Positions 44,089-54,742 are shown, counted from the stretch's first letter. The stretch is 60,547 nt of DNA from Sphaerospermopsis aphanizomenoides BCCUSP55 (GCF_001586785.1 NZ_LUFH02000022.1:1-60547); one strand, 5' to 3'. Program-made: numbers and translations. The notes: generated by a model from the letters alone, not told the origin.

Positions 44089-44802
44089 ATGCAAACCTTA
44101 AAGCCTTCCTCCTCGATGCTGTCTATAGCGCCAAAACTATGTCAGCCTTTAAAGATTGTGGCCTTGGGAGATAGCTTAGTGTATGGATACGGCGACCCAG
44201 AAAAAGGCGGTTGGGTAGAACAACTGCGACGGTGGTGGATGTTACCAGATAGTATAGGCCACGTACTGTATAATTTGGGAGTAAGGGGCGATCGCACACA
44301 GCAAGTTTCCCAAAGGCTAGAAATCGAATTTCGCCATCGCGGAGAAATACGTAACCGAGTTCCTGACCTGATTATCCTCTCTGTTGGTGTGAACGACTCA
44401 CCACGCCTAGGTCGTCCCAACGGCAGAAATTATACCGATTTTCAGCAATTTGAAACGGAAATAGCGGCATTATTAGATCAAGCACAGCAACTTTGTCCTG
44501 TCCTCTTTGTAGGCATGGTTCCCGTAGATGAAACAAAAATGCCCTTCCTAGATTGTCTGTATTACAATCATGAAGACCAATACCGCTACAAAGAAGCTAC
44601 ACGCCTAGCTTGTACACAACGGCAAATTCCCTACTTAGATATATTTGACCAATGGATGCAACACAGCCAAACCTGGAGAAGTCAACGCATCAGTGCAGAT
44701 GGGCTTCATCCCAACACTCTGGGTTATCAAGACTTACTAGAAGCAGTCCTCAACTGGTCAGAATTATCTAAGTATCATTGTCAACAAAATTATCAACTTT
44801 GA
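44089..44802 (+). CDS. SGNH/GDSL-type esterase
   Basis: 237 residues. SGNH blocks are complete: ALGDSLVYGYGD (nucleophile Ser), GVRGDRTQQ (Gly), LSVGVNDS (Asn) and DGLHPNTLGYQ (Asp and His). Probably hydrolyses an acyl or acetyl ester; substrate unknown. No signal peptide, so cytoplasmic. Confidence 0.88.
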   Translation: MQTLKPSSSMLSIAPKLCQPLKIVALGDSLVYGYGDPEKGGWVEQLRRWWMLPDSIGHVLYNLGVRGDRTQQVSQRLEIEFRHRGEIRNRVPDLIILSVGVNDSPRLGRPNGRNYTDFQQFETEIAALLDQAQQLCPVLFVGMVPVDETKMPFLDCLYYNHEDQYRYKEATRLACTQRQIPYLDIFDQWMQHSQTWRSQRISADGLHPNTLGYQDLLEAVLNWSELSKYHCQQNYQL

Positions 44803-44814
44803 GTGTAGGGAACA

Positions 44815-44842
44815 GGTGACAGGTGACAGGTGACAGGTGACA
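44815..44842. repeat. GGTGACA tandem heptamer, 4 copies
   Basis: Four perfect units 12 bp after the esterase stop codon. Confidence 0.9.
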
Positions 44843-44949
44843 GTTAAGAGAAAATAATGGTTGACCAGTTACTAATAATTACTAATAATCTGTTACCAAT
44901 TTTTAACCTGTTATACCAACTTTATGTGAGGTTGCACATAATTAAATCC

Positions 44950-45113
44950 ATTGATTTATCTGCCTTTATCCGCGTTTATCTGCGTGCATCCGCGTTCAAT
45001 AATTTTCTACATCTGATTCTCTGTCGCTGCATATTAATCTGGTATTACGAATTACGTTCGCGTAGCGTGCCGGAGGCTCTATTACGAATTACGAATTACG
45101 AATTACGAATTAT
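44950..45113. repeat. TCTGCGTTTA-type and ATTACGA-type repeats
   Basis: Decamers of the TTTATCTGCG/TTTATCCGCG type (44958-44997) resemble those at 20279. ATTACGA heptamers around a GC-rich core (CGTAGCGTGCCGGAGGCTC) at 45045-45113 are the inverse of the composite at 38155. The run ends 2 bp before the next gene's ATG. No other gene in this spacer. Confidence 0.7.
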
Positions 45114-45115
45114 TT

Positions 45116-45550
45116 ATGACTCCCACTTTATTTGGTCGTTGGCAAACTAGATTATTACTACTTTTAACAGTTGGATTTTTCGTATCAATACCCTTTGCTG
45201 TTGGGTTAATTGGCAACATTTCTAATCCTGTTTATTTTTGGATAATTTTATATGTTGCTATCTTTGGTTTAGCTTGGGATGTTGTTTATAACTATCTGCA
45301 AAAATCCCGGTGGGATAGAGACTGGCCAGCAGCTTATCAACTTTTTGCAGGTATTTGGGAAATGATATTTGTTTTTTGTGGCGTGAAAATTTTTGGTTTT
45401 TTACCTTTACCTATGCCTAAAGAACAATTATCACCAGGTTTATTTTTACTGCATTACTCTGTAGTTTGGTTGGCGGTTTTTATTGCTTCTCAAAGTTTAA
45501 TGAGAATTATCTTTCCCAGATGGCGATTTCGGGGTGGACAGTGGCTGTAA
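45116..45550 (+). CDS. Four-helix membrane protein, unknown function
   Basis: 144 residues with four hydrophobic helices (about 13-35, 38-58, 79-98 and 110-130). No signature residues recognised. Start ATG 45116 directly follows the repeat run. Confidence 0.65.
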   Translation: MTPTLFGRWQTRLLLLLTVGFFVSIPFAVGLIGNISNPVYFWIILYVAIFGLAWDVVYNYLQKSRWDRDWPAAYQLFAGIWEMIFVFCGVKIFGFLPLPMPKEQLSPGLFLLHYSVVWLAVFIASQSLMRIIFPRWRFRGGQWL

Positions 45551-45722
45551 GAAAAGGGTGTAAGGGTTTAAGGGTGTAAGGGTGTAGGGGTATAGGGGTT
45601 TTCCTCTCCTCGACCTTCATCTTTTCATCACTTTATACCTTTGTCCAAACCCTTAATCTTTCATTTTTCTGCCTAACTCCTATCAATAGAGGGAACAGGC
45701 AAAAGTTGCTAATTTTGAATTT

Positions 45723-47699
45723 TTAATTTGTATGAGGAGATTGATTAAAAACCCATTTTATCCACTGATTTAAAGAACCGAAAGTATTTAAACGACCAAC
45801 TCCTGGCGCACGGGAATTATATAATCCATCCACAGCTACTAAAGCCGCATATTGTAAACCTAAAAAACTATCAACTGCGGCATAAGGACCACCTAAAGTT
45901 ATTGCGCCCGCTGCATACACTTGACCTTTGGTATTCCGCATTTCCACTAATTCAAAATTGTTTGCTACTACTAACCGTCCTAAATGATTTAAAGGTAAAT
46001 TGTAATGTGTCACCACATCTTCTAACAAAGGATTAGCATTGACTTTAGCATCAAGTCCGGTAGCATCAATAATGAAATCAGCAGTTAATTTCATTTCCCC
46101 AAAACCCTTTTCTTGGATATGGGTAATAGTATGGTTTTTGCCATCCTGTTCTACACCAAGCACTTGACCAAAAGTAATTTGATACCAACCTTCTTTAATA
46201 CCTTGTTCCGTGATTTTTTGCCAGTCCACACGGTCTGCGGTGGTAGTTCCCCCCCAGTCTGCTAATAAACGTTGGCGTTCTTCCGGTGTAGCTTTTTCTA
46301 ACATTTCCCGCAGTTCACCACCCCAACAGGCTTTTGGCCAGTTAAAAGGTTGAAACTCGTAGTGATTTTTTACAAGACGGGTTGCTTTTTGAAATTTGTT
46401 ACCTTGGGGTTTAGGCGATCGCATTAAATGTAAAACTGTAATATTGCGATTTTGCTGTCTCACCTCATAAATACGTTGTAAAATCCGTGAAGCTACAATA
46501 CCTCGTCCCCGAATTAAAACCGTTCCACCTTGTTTTTCTAGCTGTTCATATACATGATTGTGGTCTTCATAGGCATTGACAACCAACTTAAAATCTTGAT
46601 ATTTTTCCCGATAAGCTTGTAAATCTGGTAGAAATTGAATCGCTGGATATCCCGTAGCTAAATGTAAATAACGACAAACTAAAAAAGCATAATTTCCCTG
46701 ACCACGGGAATAGGCTACACAATATCTACCATCTTCTGTTTTGCGAATAGCCCTCACTCTTCCATAACGATAAATTTGATTCCAACCTATACGTTTAGTT
46801 TCCCTATCTATAGAATCGAAAACATTACCTGCACGGGGAGTATAAGTTTCTGCAAAGGTGGGTTCATTAAAAACTTGCCATAAATATTTAAATGCTAAAT
46901 TTAGCTTACCATTAGTTAAATCATGCCAAGATTCTCTTAAAGCATAACTAGGCCAACCCCAAATATTATCGGGACAAGAATCAGAATTAGAACGCAATCT
47001 TTCATGTAAAGGAATTTGCGAATTTAAACATAACCGCTTATAACGGGCATAAGGTTCTGCTTCTAAACCCACAGCAATAATTTTCTCAGCTTTAACACCA
47101 CTGATTCTTAATAAATCCACCCAAATAAAACTACCTAAACCAGCACCAACTGCTAAATAATCACATTCATCCACAGGTAAACCAGTAGCATGAATAGCCT
47201 GTAAATCAACTTTGGTATCCTGAAATGCAGGTGGAGGAAAATTACTGCTTAAAGGTGTAACAGGACGGACTGGAGATAAACTAGGATCTGGCAGATTAGT
47301 CTGGGGATTAAATTGAATAGTTGAAGGATTATTAGGAGTAGGAATTACACTATTAATCCCAAACTGCACAGTTATTATATAAGGCCCAATCTGCAAAGTA
47401 TCCCCATTAGCTAACTGACAGCGCGTTTGGCGTTGACCATTGACATAAACACCATTCACACTATTTTGGTCAATCACCACAAAATGATTTTGATCCCAAT
47501 CTTGTTCCCAGTCAATCAAGGCATGATAGCGAGACACTTCATTACTATTTAGCAGCATCCGCGAAACACGCTGACCTCTAATTTCTGTTGGTAACTTGGC
47601 AAATTCTCTACCAAAAGCAATAGGGAGATTTAACTTTGGTTCTCTACGTTCCCCGGTTGCTGGGTCTTCCCAGCTTAATTGAATTTGTAAATTAGTCAT
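45723..47699 (-). CDS. FHA domain fused to an FAD/NAD(P)-binding oxidoreductase-like protein
   Basis: 658 residues. Residues about 25-110 are an FHA phosphothreonine-binding domain (SRYHALIDWEQ ... DQNSVNGVYVNGQ). After a Pro/Thr-rich linker (110-160), a dinucleotide-binding fold starts with DYLAVGAGLGSFIWVDLLR (about 175). Later blocks include GGTVLIRGRGIVASRIL and DFIIDATGLDAKVN with VYAAGAITLGGPYAAVDS. The layout suggests a flavoprotein whose position or activity depends on a phosphorylated partner. The next upstream gene encodes another FHA protein. Reaction unknown. Confidence 0.75.
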   Translation of the reverse strand: MTNLQIQLSWEDPATGERREPKLNLPIAFGREFAKLPTEIRGQRVSRMLLNSNEVSRYHALIDWEQDWDQNHFVVIDQNSVNGVYVNGQRQTRCQLANGDTLQIGPYIITVQFGINSVIPTPNNPSTIQFNPQTNLPDPSLSPVRPVTPLSSNFPPPAFQDTKVDLQAIHATGLPVDECDYLAVGAGLGSFIWVDLLRISGVKAEKIIAVGLEAEPYARYKRLCLNSQIPLHERLRSNSDSCPDNIWGWPSYALRESWHDLTNGKLNLAFKYLWQVFNEPTFAETYTPRAGNVFDSIDRETKRIGWNQIYRYGRVRAIRKTEDGRYCVAYSRGQGNYAFLVCRYLHLATGYPAIQFLPDLQAYREKYQDFKLVVNAYEDHNHVYEQLEKQGGTVLIRGRGIVASRILQRIYEVRQQNRNITVLHLMRSPKPQGNKFQKATRLVKNHYEFQPFNWPKACWGGELREMLEKATPEERQRLLADWGGTTTADRVDWQKITEQGIKEGWYQITFGQVLGVEQDGKNHTITHIQEKGFGEMKLTADFIIDATGLDAKVNANPLLEDVVTHYNLPLNHLGRLVVANNFELVEMRNTKGQVYAAGAITLGGPYAAVDSFLGLQYAALVAVDGLYNSRAPGVGRLNTFGSLNQWIKWVFNQSPHTN

Positions 47700-47801
47700 T
47701 AGTTATTAGTTATTAGTTATTAGTCATTAGTCATTAGTTATTAGTCATTAGTTGTTGGAAAACACTATTCACCTATTCCCTGTCACCTGTCACCTGTCAC
47801 C
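47700..47801. repeat. TAGTTAT heptamers and inverted GGTGACA run
   Basis: Tandem TAGTTAT/TAGTCAT units (47700-47755) and three TGTCACC units (47781-47801), the reverse complement of GGTGACA. The second run overlaps the stop of the next gene by a few bases. Confidence 0.85.
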
Positions 47802-48333
47802 TAATTAGCACACTGACTGCTGCTGCTAAAGATGTACCACACCAAGGACAGCCTATTTGCAGATTTTCTGGTGGAGAAACTTTATGACATTTGGGACACT
47901 CTAAACCATACACAGGATTTGGTTGCGTAGGAATTGGCTGTTTATGCTGGTGATGTTTTGGTTGTACTGGTGGTTGAACTATAACTGTGGCAGGAAAACT
48001 ATTAATTGAAACCTCTGTCACTTGCAGAGATTGCTGTCCTAAATAAATAATACTTCCTTGACTTAAAGGCATTTCCCCTTTCACTAAAGGTTGACTATTT
48101 ACTTGTGGAGGGTTTGGTTCTCGCAAGTTTCTAATATAAAAACGTTGCTGCTGAGAATCAAAAAATATTTCTATGTGTAAACCGGATACAGTCGGGTGAG
48201 TTAAAACAATATCACACCGGGATGGGTCACGACCGATGCGACAAGTACCAGGGTTTTTGCTGGGTTGTTGTTCATAGACCTGTTGAGTTCTATTTTGACC
48301 CGCCTCTTGCCACTGTAAGGTTAGTACGTTCAT
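47797..48333 (-). CDS. FHA domain protein with C-terminal zinc ribbon
   Basis: 178 residues. The FHA domain (about 28-108) has GRDPSRCDIVLTHPTVSGLH with the usual Arg, Ser and His. A Pro/Gln/His-rich linker follows, and a zinc ribbon at the end (CPKCHKVSPP ... GCPWCG, two CxxC). It is 97 bp upstream of the FHA-flavoprotein gene on the same strand, so the two likely act together in a phosphorylation-dependent complex. Confidence 0.8.
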   Translation of the reverse strand: MNVLTLQWQEAGQNRTQQVYEQQPSKNPGTCRIGRDPSRCDIVLTHPTVSGLHIEIFFDSQQQRFYIRNLREPNPPQVNSQPLVKGEMPLSQGSIIYLGQQSLQVTEVSINSFPATVIVQPPVQPKHHQHKQPIPTQPNPVYGLECPKCHKVSPPENLQIGCPWCGTSLAAAVSVLIR

Positions 48334-48460
48334 TGTTATTAAATAAGTTTAATATTTAACTACATCAATTCTTTGCTGTGCGATTCCTAACACGATTAGG
48401 GGTTAGTCAGCAAGTGTTAAGAATTAAATTTAAAAAATAATTATTGCCAAAATTGAGACT

Positions 48461-49126
48461 TTATCTGTCAGATGCTAGTTTATCAGCAATGCGTGTAGTT
48501 TCTGGCAAGCGATATTTAGGAGTGCAGCGTAATACATAGTCAATTGCTGTTGGTAAACTAATGCGATGACCACTGGAAATATACAAAGGTTTGACTTTGT
48601 TGCGAGTCCGTAAAACTGCACCCACAGTTTCACCTCGATGTATTAGTGGTTGCCAACTCCCCTTAGTATCTGGTAGTTTTTCGTGTTTACCAATCAACAA
48701 AGATTTCGCTACACCTATAGTTGGTATATCTACTAAAACGCCTAAATGGCAAGCAATTCCTAACCTGCGTGGATGGGCGATACCTTGACCATCACACAGT
48801 ATGATATCGGGTATAGTGTGAATCTTTTCTAAAGCATCCAAAATAGCGGGTATTTCCCGAAATGAGAGAAAGCCAGGTATATAAGGAAAGGATGTAGGAC
48901 GGTATGCGAGGCTGGTTTCCACAACTTGCAAATCAGGAAAACTCAGCACTGCTACTGCTGCACGGCTCATTTTACCATCTTCCAAAAAACCCATATCCAC
49001 ACCAGCAACATATTGGATAGGTGTGTTGAGTTGATCTGTAGTAATTACTTGATTTCGCAGATTTTCTTGAATAACTACAGCTTCCTCAATTGTCGATGGC
49101 CAAGCATGAGATTGATAAATTTTCAT
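48461..49126 (-). CDS. nfi: Endonuclease V
   Basis: 221 residues. It cuts DNA 3' to deoxyinosine and similar deaminated bases in repair. Motifs: YVAGVDMGF with the catalytic Asp, YIPGFLSFREIPAIL, ILCDGQGIAHPRRLGIACHLG with the second acidic group, and TIGVAKSLLIG. The frame is open to 49177, but ATG 49126 (MKIYQSHAWP) fits the family. Confidence 0.92.
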   Translation of the reverse strand: MKIYQSHAWPSTIEEAVVIQENLRNQVITTDQLNTPIQYVAGVDMGFLEDGKMSRAAVAVLSFPDLQVVETSLAYRPTSFPYIPGFLSFREIPAILDALEKIHTIPDIILCDGQGIAHPRRLGIACHLGVLVDIPTIGVAKSLLIGKHEKLPDTKGSWQPLIHRGETVGAVLRTRNKVKPLYISSGHRISLPTAIDYVLRCTPKYRLPETTRIADKLASDR

Positions 49127-49398
49127 ATTTAAATTGTCATATTTGTATGGGTTTAGCGGGCAAGATTCCCACACCACAGGATTTAGCTATATTAGGATTA
49201 TCAAATTTAGCTGCGTAACAGCTTATAAAAGCTTGTGTTGTTAATCTTTAATTTTTAAATTTTTACTGGGAATTAGTTGATCAAAATTAGTTCTCTCTGC
49301 CCTACACCCCTACACCCTTATTTCTGGAAATAGGACAGGGTGTAGGGGAAGAATAACAAATTACCCATTCCCCATTACCCATTACCTATTTACCTAAT
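49127..49398. other. Spacer with inverted CCCTACACCC repeat
   Basis: CCCTACACCC near 49300 and GGGTGTAGGG near 49338 form an inverted repeat, followed by ATTACCC heptamers. It may act as a terminator for ndhB on the minus strand. No gene. Confidence 0.45.
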
Positions 49399-50961
49399 CT
49401 ACAATTCCTTTGCTTGCTTAGTAATAGTTGCACTTGCTTGTGTACTCACCACTTTTGTCGCTTGCAATATGGGAGTATTAGCAACTGAATTATTAGCTAA
49501 AGTAAACAGTGGATTTGACAAAATCCCGGCGATTGAAGTAGCAATTAAAGTTACTATCAATCCTACTTGTAAAGGTCTAAAACCTGGTAAATCCCAACGC
49601 ACTTGAGGATAATTCTTCACTACGTCGGACATTTCTTGTGGTTCTTTGACTACCATCATCTTGACTACACGAATGTAGTAGTAGATGGAAACAACGCTGG
49701 TAACTAAACCTAGTAGCACTAACCAGTAAAGGCCAGCTTGCCAACCTGCCCAGAATAAGTAAATCTTCCCGAAAAATCCAGCTAGTGGGGGAATACCACC
49801 CAAGGATAACAGAGAGATACTTAAAGCCAGTGTGAGCAGTGGGTCTTTTTGATACAAACCTGAGTATTCAGCGATTTGGTCAGTTCCTGTCCGCAGGGAG
49901 AAGAGAATGACGCAGGTAAAGCCGCACAGGTTCATAAATAGGTAAACCAGCAGGTAAAATATCATACTGGAATAACCCGCGTCGGTGCCAGCAATTAAGC
50001 CAATCATCACAAACCCAGCTTGGGCAATGGATGAATAAGCTAACATCCGTTTCATGCTGGTTTGGGCAAGGGCAACAACGTTACCCAATACCATACTCAA
50101 TACAGCTAGGGCTGTGAAGACAAATCTCCACTCATCGGCAACGAGGGGGAAAACTACTGTTAGTAAGCGGATAGCGAGGGCAAAACCTGCTGCTTTAGAA
50201 CCAACGGATAGAAAAGCTATTACGGGGGTGGGAGCGCCTTCATAAACGTCTGGTGTCCACTGGTGGAAGGGTGCAGCGGAGATTTTGAAGCCAATACCGG
50301 CAATGACAAAAACGAGGGCAATAACTAAACCTAGAGATTGGCCAACATTTGCTGTAGCGATACCGTTAGCGATCGCACTCAGTTCCGTTTGTCCACCGGA
50401 TAAGCCGTACAGTAATGATACACCGTACAAAAATACTGCTGTACTGGAAGCTCCAATTAACAGGTATTTCAGCGCCGCTTCATTAGAGCGGGGGTCACGT
50501 TTGGTATAACCCGTCAACAAATAAGAGGAAATACTCAAAGTTTCTAGGGAGATGAAAATCATCACCAACTCACTAGCACCAGAGACAAACATTCCTCCCA
50601 AGGTGGCTGTCAATAAAATGGCGATGAATTCTGCTAGAGCAGTGCCACTTTGCTCCACATAGCGAATTGACATTAAAATTGTCACCGCAGATGACAAAGC
50701 TATGATGCCACGAAAGACAATACTCAGGTCATCACCATTAAAGCCACCAGTGAAACCGATGGGATTAGTAGCATCCCATTGTAAACACAGGGCGACAATC
50801 GCAGCTAATAAACCAGCGATCGCTAGATATCCGATCCAGCGTGAAGATGTACGCCCCAAAATCAAATCAACAATCAAAACCCCCAAGAGGGTGACAATGA
50901 CAATTCCCTCTGGTAAAATCGTTCCCGCATTCAATTGGGATGCAATATTAGCAAAATCCAT
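49399..50961 (-). CDS. ndhB: NAD(P)H-quinone oxidoreductase subunit 2 (NdhB)
   Basis: 520 residues, about fourteen membrane helices. A proton-pumping subunit of the thylakoid NDH-1 complex used in respiration, cyclic electron flow and CO2 uptake. Conserved parts: the helix-5 Glu in [20 protein letters not shown] (split), the Lys in [20 protein letters not shown], and [18 protein letters not shown]. Stands as a single gene, the common cyanobacterial arrangement. Confidence 0.96.
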   Translation of the reverse strand: MDFANIASQLNAGTILPEGIVIVTLLGVLIVDLILGRTSSRWIGYLAIAGLLAAIVALCLQWDATNPIGFTGGFNGDDLSIVFRGIIALSSAVTILMSIRYVEQSGTALAEFIAILLTATLGGMFVSGASELVMIFISLETLSISSYLLTGYTKRDPRSNEAALKYLLIGASSTAVFLYGVSLLYGLSGGQTELSAIANGIATANVGQSLGLVIALVFVIAGIGFKISAAPFHQWTPDVYEGAPTPVIAFLSVGSKAAGFALAIRLLTVVFPLVADEWRFVFTALAVLSMVLGNVVALAQTSMKRMLAYSSIAQAGFVMIGLIAGTDAGYSSMIFYLLVYLFMNLCGFTCVILFSLRTGTDQIAEYSGLYQKDPLLTLALSISLLSLGGIPPLAGFFGKIYLFWAGWQAGLYWLVLLGLVTSVVSIYYYIRVVKMMVVKEPQEMSDVVKNYPQVRWDLPGFRPLQVGLIVTLIATSIAGILSNPLFTLANNSVANTPILQATKVVSTQASATITKQAKEL

Positions 50962-51443
50962 GATATGTATAGGTTTTGGCGATTAGAGATCAAGGCTAAC
51001 TGAGTTAATTGTATCTATAGTTCTTTACCAAAATTGCATTTATCTGTCTGTTTTCAACTCTAGTGCCAGAAGACAGGAGGCACAAGGCAGCCCAACTTCT
51101 CCAGACAATCAGAGATCTGAGCCTCTAGATGCTCATAAATCAGGTAGTATTGATTCACCTGATGTGAATGGTAGTTTAAATATCTCGACAAAACAGAATT
51201 AACCCATAACTGGCCTGGTGTCTTCATCTTCTCAACTGCAACGTTAATACTAACAAATTAAAAATTAAAAAACTCCGCCTCCTGCCTCCACCTAAGCGTA
51301 TTGCAGATCGGGAAATGACAGGCTATTTTAAAACTGGATTCGCCATTTATGCCTGAGATAAGTTAAAGATGGAAATAGCTGGCAATTGACTCTCAGCGGT
51401 TGCATATCCGATTTTCTGGGTAGCAGTGTGCCTCACGTTAAGC
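50962..51443. other. Intergenic region between ndhB and topA
   Basis: No gene recognised. It should hold the ndhB promoter. No strong repeat was seen in this part. Confidence 0.35.
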
Positions 51444-51505
51444 AAAACTTCGCCTTAACGGGTAGTTTATGTAAGGATTAAATCACTACCTCAGCGTGAA
51501 GTTTT
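51444..51505 (+). promoter_or_regulatory. Nested hairpin in the topA leader
   Basis: An outer 8-bp stem (AAAACTTC 51444-51451 with GAAGTTTT 51498-51505) encloses an inner 6-bp stem (GGTAGT 51461-51466 with ACTACC 51485-51490). It lies 74 bp before the topA ATG. It could be a structured leader controlling topA or a small RNA end. There is no match to a riboswitch class that I recognise. Confidence 0.4.
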
Positions 51506-51578
51506 ATCTTGACATTTCGCCAAAATTGTCCCAACTTGACTGTTTAGCTTCACAGCTATTCTTTTTTTGAAAATTTCC

Positions 51579-54230
51579 ATGTCAACTCTCGTCATCGTCG
51601 AATCTCCAACCAAAGCTCGTACCATTCGCAACTACCTGCCAAAAGACTATCGGGTAGAGGCTTCTATGGGTCATGTGCGTGACCTTCCACAGTCAGCTAG
51701 TGAAATTCCCGCCGCTGTCAAAGGGGAAAAATGGGCGCAGCTTGGGGTGAATATAGAAGCCGACTTTGAACCGGTGTATGTCGTTCCCAAGGATAAAAAG
51801 AAAATTGTCACCCAGCTTAAAGATGCTTTGAAAGGGGTAGACGAATTAATATTGGCAACTGACGAAGACCGGGAAGGTGAAAGCATCAGTTGGCATTTAT
51901 ACCAATTGCTGAAACCGAAAATTCCCACCAAGCGAATGGTGTTTCACGAAATTACTCAAGAAGCTATTAAAAAAGCTTTGAAAAACTGCCGCACCATTGA
52001 TGAACAATTGGTTCGCGCTCAAGAAACCAGACGAATTTTAGATCGTTTAGTAGGATATACCCTATCGCCCCTGCTGTGGAAAAAAATCGCTTGGGGACTT
52101 TCCGCCGGACGAGTGCAATCTGTAGCGGTGCGGCTATTGGTTAATAAAGAACGTCAACGTCGTGCTTTCCATGAAGGTACTTATTGGGATTTAAAAGCCA
52201 GCTTATTACAGGAAAAAACGCCCTTTAGCGCCCAATTGGTGACTCTAGGCGGGACGAAAATTGCTACAGGTAGCGATTTTGACCCAGCAACGGGACAAAT
52301 TGCCGCAGGTCGCAATGTGGTGCTGCTGAATGAAGAGCAAGCTTTAGCATTGCAGGAACGGCTGGAGGGTAAAACCTGGAATGTGAATGATATGGAAGAA
52401 CGTCCAGTCACCCGCAAACCCGCACCACCATTTACTACTTCCACATTGCAACAAGAATCTAACCGCAAACTGCGTCTTTCGGCGCGGGATACCATGCGGG
52501 TTGCTCAAAATTTGTACGAGCAAGGGTATATTACCTATATGCGGACAGATTCGGTGCATTTGTCAGATCAAGCGATCGCCGCTGCTCGCAGTTGTGTAGA
52601 AGAAAAATACGGCAAAGAATATCTCAGCCCCCAACCTCGACAATACACCACCAAATCTAAAGGCGCACAAGAGGCACACGAAGCTATCCGCCCTGCTGGT
52701 AGCAGCTTCCGCACGCCCCAAGAAACAGGTTTAAGCGGACGGGAATTTGCGGTATATGATTTGATTTGGAAGCGCACCGTCGCCTCACAAATGGCTGACT
52801 CTCGCCAAACTCAAATTACTGTCCAGCTACAAGTTGAAGATGCAGGTTTTCGTTCTTCTGGTAAGCGGATAGATTTTCCTGGATATCTACGCGCCTACGT
52901 TGAAGGTTCTGATGATCCCGAAGCCGCATTAGAAGACCAAGAAGTAATTTTACCATCCCTCAAAGTTGGAGATCATCCCACTTGCACAGAACTAGAAGCC
53001 GTAGGACACGAAACCCAACCTCCAGCTAGGTATACAGAAGCCAGTTTAGTGAAAACCTTAGAAAGTGAAGGTATTGGTCGTCCTAGTACCTATGCCAGCA
53101 TTATTGGTACTATCATCGACAAAGGTTATGCTCAATTGGTGAGTAATGCCTTGATTCCCACTTTCACAGCCTTTGCTGTCACCGATTTATTAGAAAAACA
53201 TTTCCCCGATATTGTTGATCCTAGCTTTACCTCCAAAATGGAGCAAACCCTGGACGACATTGCTACAGGTGAAGCTAAATGGCTACCCTATCTCCAGAAA
53301 TTTTATCTGGGAGAACAAGGTTTAGAAACCTTGGTGAGAGAACAAGAAAGTCAAATTGATGCGACTACAGCTAGAACAGTAGAATTAGAAAATTTGGATG
53401 CTAAAGTCCGTATTGGCAAATATGGGCCTTACATCGAAGTTGAAAACGGTGAAGGAGTGGTTACGGCTTCCATTCCCAAAGACCTGACACCCGCAGACCT
53501 CAACCCCAAACAGGTAGAAGTCTTACTACGACAAAAGACCACAGGACCTGACCAAGTAGGACGACATCCCGAAACTGGTGAACCAATTTATGTGAAGATT
53601 GGTACTTATGGACCCTATGTGCAGTTGGGTGACAAAACTGACGAAAATCCTAAGCCAAAACAAGCATCTTTACCCAAAGGTGTTACACCAGAAAATCTCA
53701 CTTTAGAGATGGCTGTGGGGCTGTTGGCATTACCCCGGACATTGGGAGTGCATCCGGTCACAAATGGGAAAATTCAAGCCAGTTTAGGACGTTTTGGCCC
53801 CTATGTTGTCCATGACCAGGGCAAGGAAGGGAAAGATTACCGTTCTCTGAAAGCTGCTGATAATGTATTGACAATTTCTTTAGAACGTGCATTAGAGCTA
53901 TTGGCAGAACCGAAAAAGGGACGCGCTGCCAGCAGTAGTAAATCTAAAGCGGCTTTACGGGAATTGGGTACACATCCAGAGGACGATTCACCAATCAATA
54001 TCTACGATGGACCCTATGGCCCTTACATTAAGCACGGCAAAACTAATGTCAGTCTACCTGAAGGTCAGACAGTAGAAACAGTAACGCTTGCTGCTGCTCT
54101 AGAATTGCTGCAAGCCAAAGCATCGACTAAATCTACACGCAAAACAACTAAATCAACGACTTCTAAAACTAAATCAACTACCACTAAATCATCAACTAGT
54201 AGAGCCAAAAAGAAAGAAGCATCAAGTTAG
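51579..54230 (+). CDS. topA: DNA topoisomerase I
   Basis: 883 residues. It relaxes negative supercoils. The Toprim domain opens [18 protein letters not shown] with Asp residues in ATDEDREGE; the active-site Tyr is in [13 protein letters not shown]. After the core (to about 580) come repeated C-terminal modules with [11 protein letters not shown] / [10 protein letters not shown] / [11 protein letters not shown] / [10 protein letters not shown], in place of the zinc fingers of E. coli, and a Lys/Ser/Thr-rich tail. ATG 51579 is chosen over TTG 51567. Confidence 0.96.
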   Translation: MSTLVIVESPTKARTIRNYLPKDYRVEASMGHVRDLPQSASEIPAAVKGEKWAQLGVNIEADFEPVYVVPKDKKKIVTQLKDALKGVDELILATDEDREGESISWHLYQLLKPKIPTKRMVFHEITQEAIKKALKNCRTIDEQLVRAQETRRILDRLVGYTLSPLLWKKIAWGLSAGRVQSVAVRLLVNKERQRRAFHEGTYWDLKASLLQEKTPFSAQLVTLGGTKIATGSDFDPATGQIAAGRNVVLLNEEQALALQERLEGKTWNVNDMEERPVTRKPAPPFTTSTLQQESNRKLRLSARDTMRVAQNLYEQGYITYMRTDSVHLSDQAIAAARSCVEEKYGKEYLSPQPRQYTTKSKGAQEAHEAIRPAGSSFRTPQETGLSGREFAVYDLIWKRTVASQMADSRQTQITVQLQVEDAGFRSSGKRIDFPGYLRAYVEGSDDPEAALEDQEVILPSLKVGDHPTCTELEAVGHETQPPARYTEASLVKTLESEGIGRPSTYASIIGTIIDKGYAQLVSNALIPTFTAFAVTDLLEKHFPDIVDPSFTSKMEQTLDDIATGEAKWLPYLQKFYLGEQGLETLVREQESQIDATTARTVELENLDAKVRIGKYGPYIEVENGEGVVTASIPKDLTPADLNPKQVEVLLRQKTTGPDQVGRHPETGEPIYVKIGTYGPYVQLGDKTDENPKPKQASLPKGVTPENLTLEMAVGLLALPRTLGVHPVTNGKIQASLGRFGPYVVHDQGKEGKDYRSLKAADNVLTISLERALELLAEPKKGRAASSSKSKAALRELGTHPEDDSPINIYDGPYGPYIKHGKTNVSLPEGQTVETVTLAAALELLQAKASTKSTRKTTKSTTSKTKSTTTKSSTSRAKKKEASS

Positions 54231-54579
54231 GGAAACGGGAAACGGGAATTATGAAATCTTAAGAATTCAGGAGTATGGAGATCGCCAAGCTGCGCTATCA
54301 GAAGCCAGGAGGATAAGCAAGTAATTCCCAATGCCCCATGCCCCACGGACTGTATCCTCCTATATCAACATTCAACCCCAACAGCATTACTTTTCCTTTT
54401 AGCTTGTGATAATCTAATAAGTAAGGAAGAACACAAAACTAAATTTTGTCATTGGTTTATTTCCTCCTAAATACAGAAATGTATCAGCCCTGTTAGAAAC
54501 CAGAAGTGCGACAATACGCCAGTTTCTGCAAAGAAAGTTAAATTAAAATTGAGGTAGTATCTCAGGAGCGTTCAGTTCA
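54231..54579. other. Intergenic region after topA
   Basis: No gene seen. Contains short GGGAAAC repeats after the topA stop and a CCAATGCCCCATGCCCCA-type run near 54328. A small palindrome, TGAGGTAGTATCTCA (54550-54564), precedes the ribosome site of the next small gene. Confidence 0.4.
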
Positions 54580-54717
54580 ATGGACTATATAGAAAAGGTA
54601 CTGGAAAAGCTGAAAGAGTTAGCACGGAAGCTAGTTGAAGCATTGCTGGGGCCAGAAGCTGAACCGGAGCCGGAACTGATTCCGATTCCTGTGAACGATC
54701 GTTCGCGTCGTCGTTAA
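54580..54717 (+). CDS. 45-residue acidic/basic small protein
   Basis: Reads MDYIEKVLEKLKELARKLVE, then ALLGPEAEPEPELIPIPV and a basic end (RSRRR). An amphipathic helix is followed by a Pro/Glu linker and an Arg tail. An AGGAG sits 11 bp before the ATG. Biased, low-complexity but well-formed; it is 25 bp upstream of aroQ. I recall similar small proteins in Nostocales but cannot name the family. Confidence 0.55.
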   Translation: MDYIEKVLEKLKELARKLVEALLGPEAEPEPELIPIPVNDRSRRR

Positions 54718-54742
54718 CTACTTAAAGTGATTGGAGTTGACA

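Noticed and set aside
44857-45150. Open frame of 97 codons after the esterase
   Set aside because: Runs through decamer and heptamer repeats and overlaps the start of the next membrane protein.
51421-51515. Yfr1-type small RNA before topA
   Set aside because: The conserved ACTCCTCACAC motif of Yfr1 is absent.
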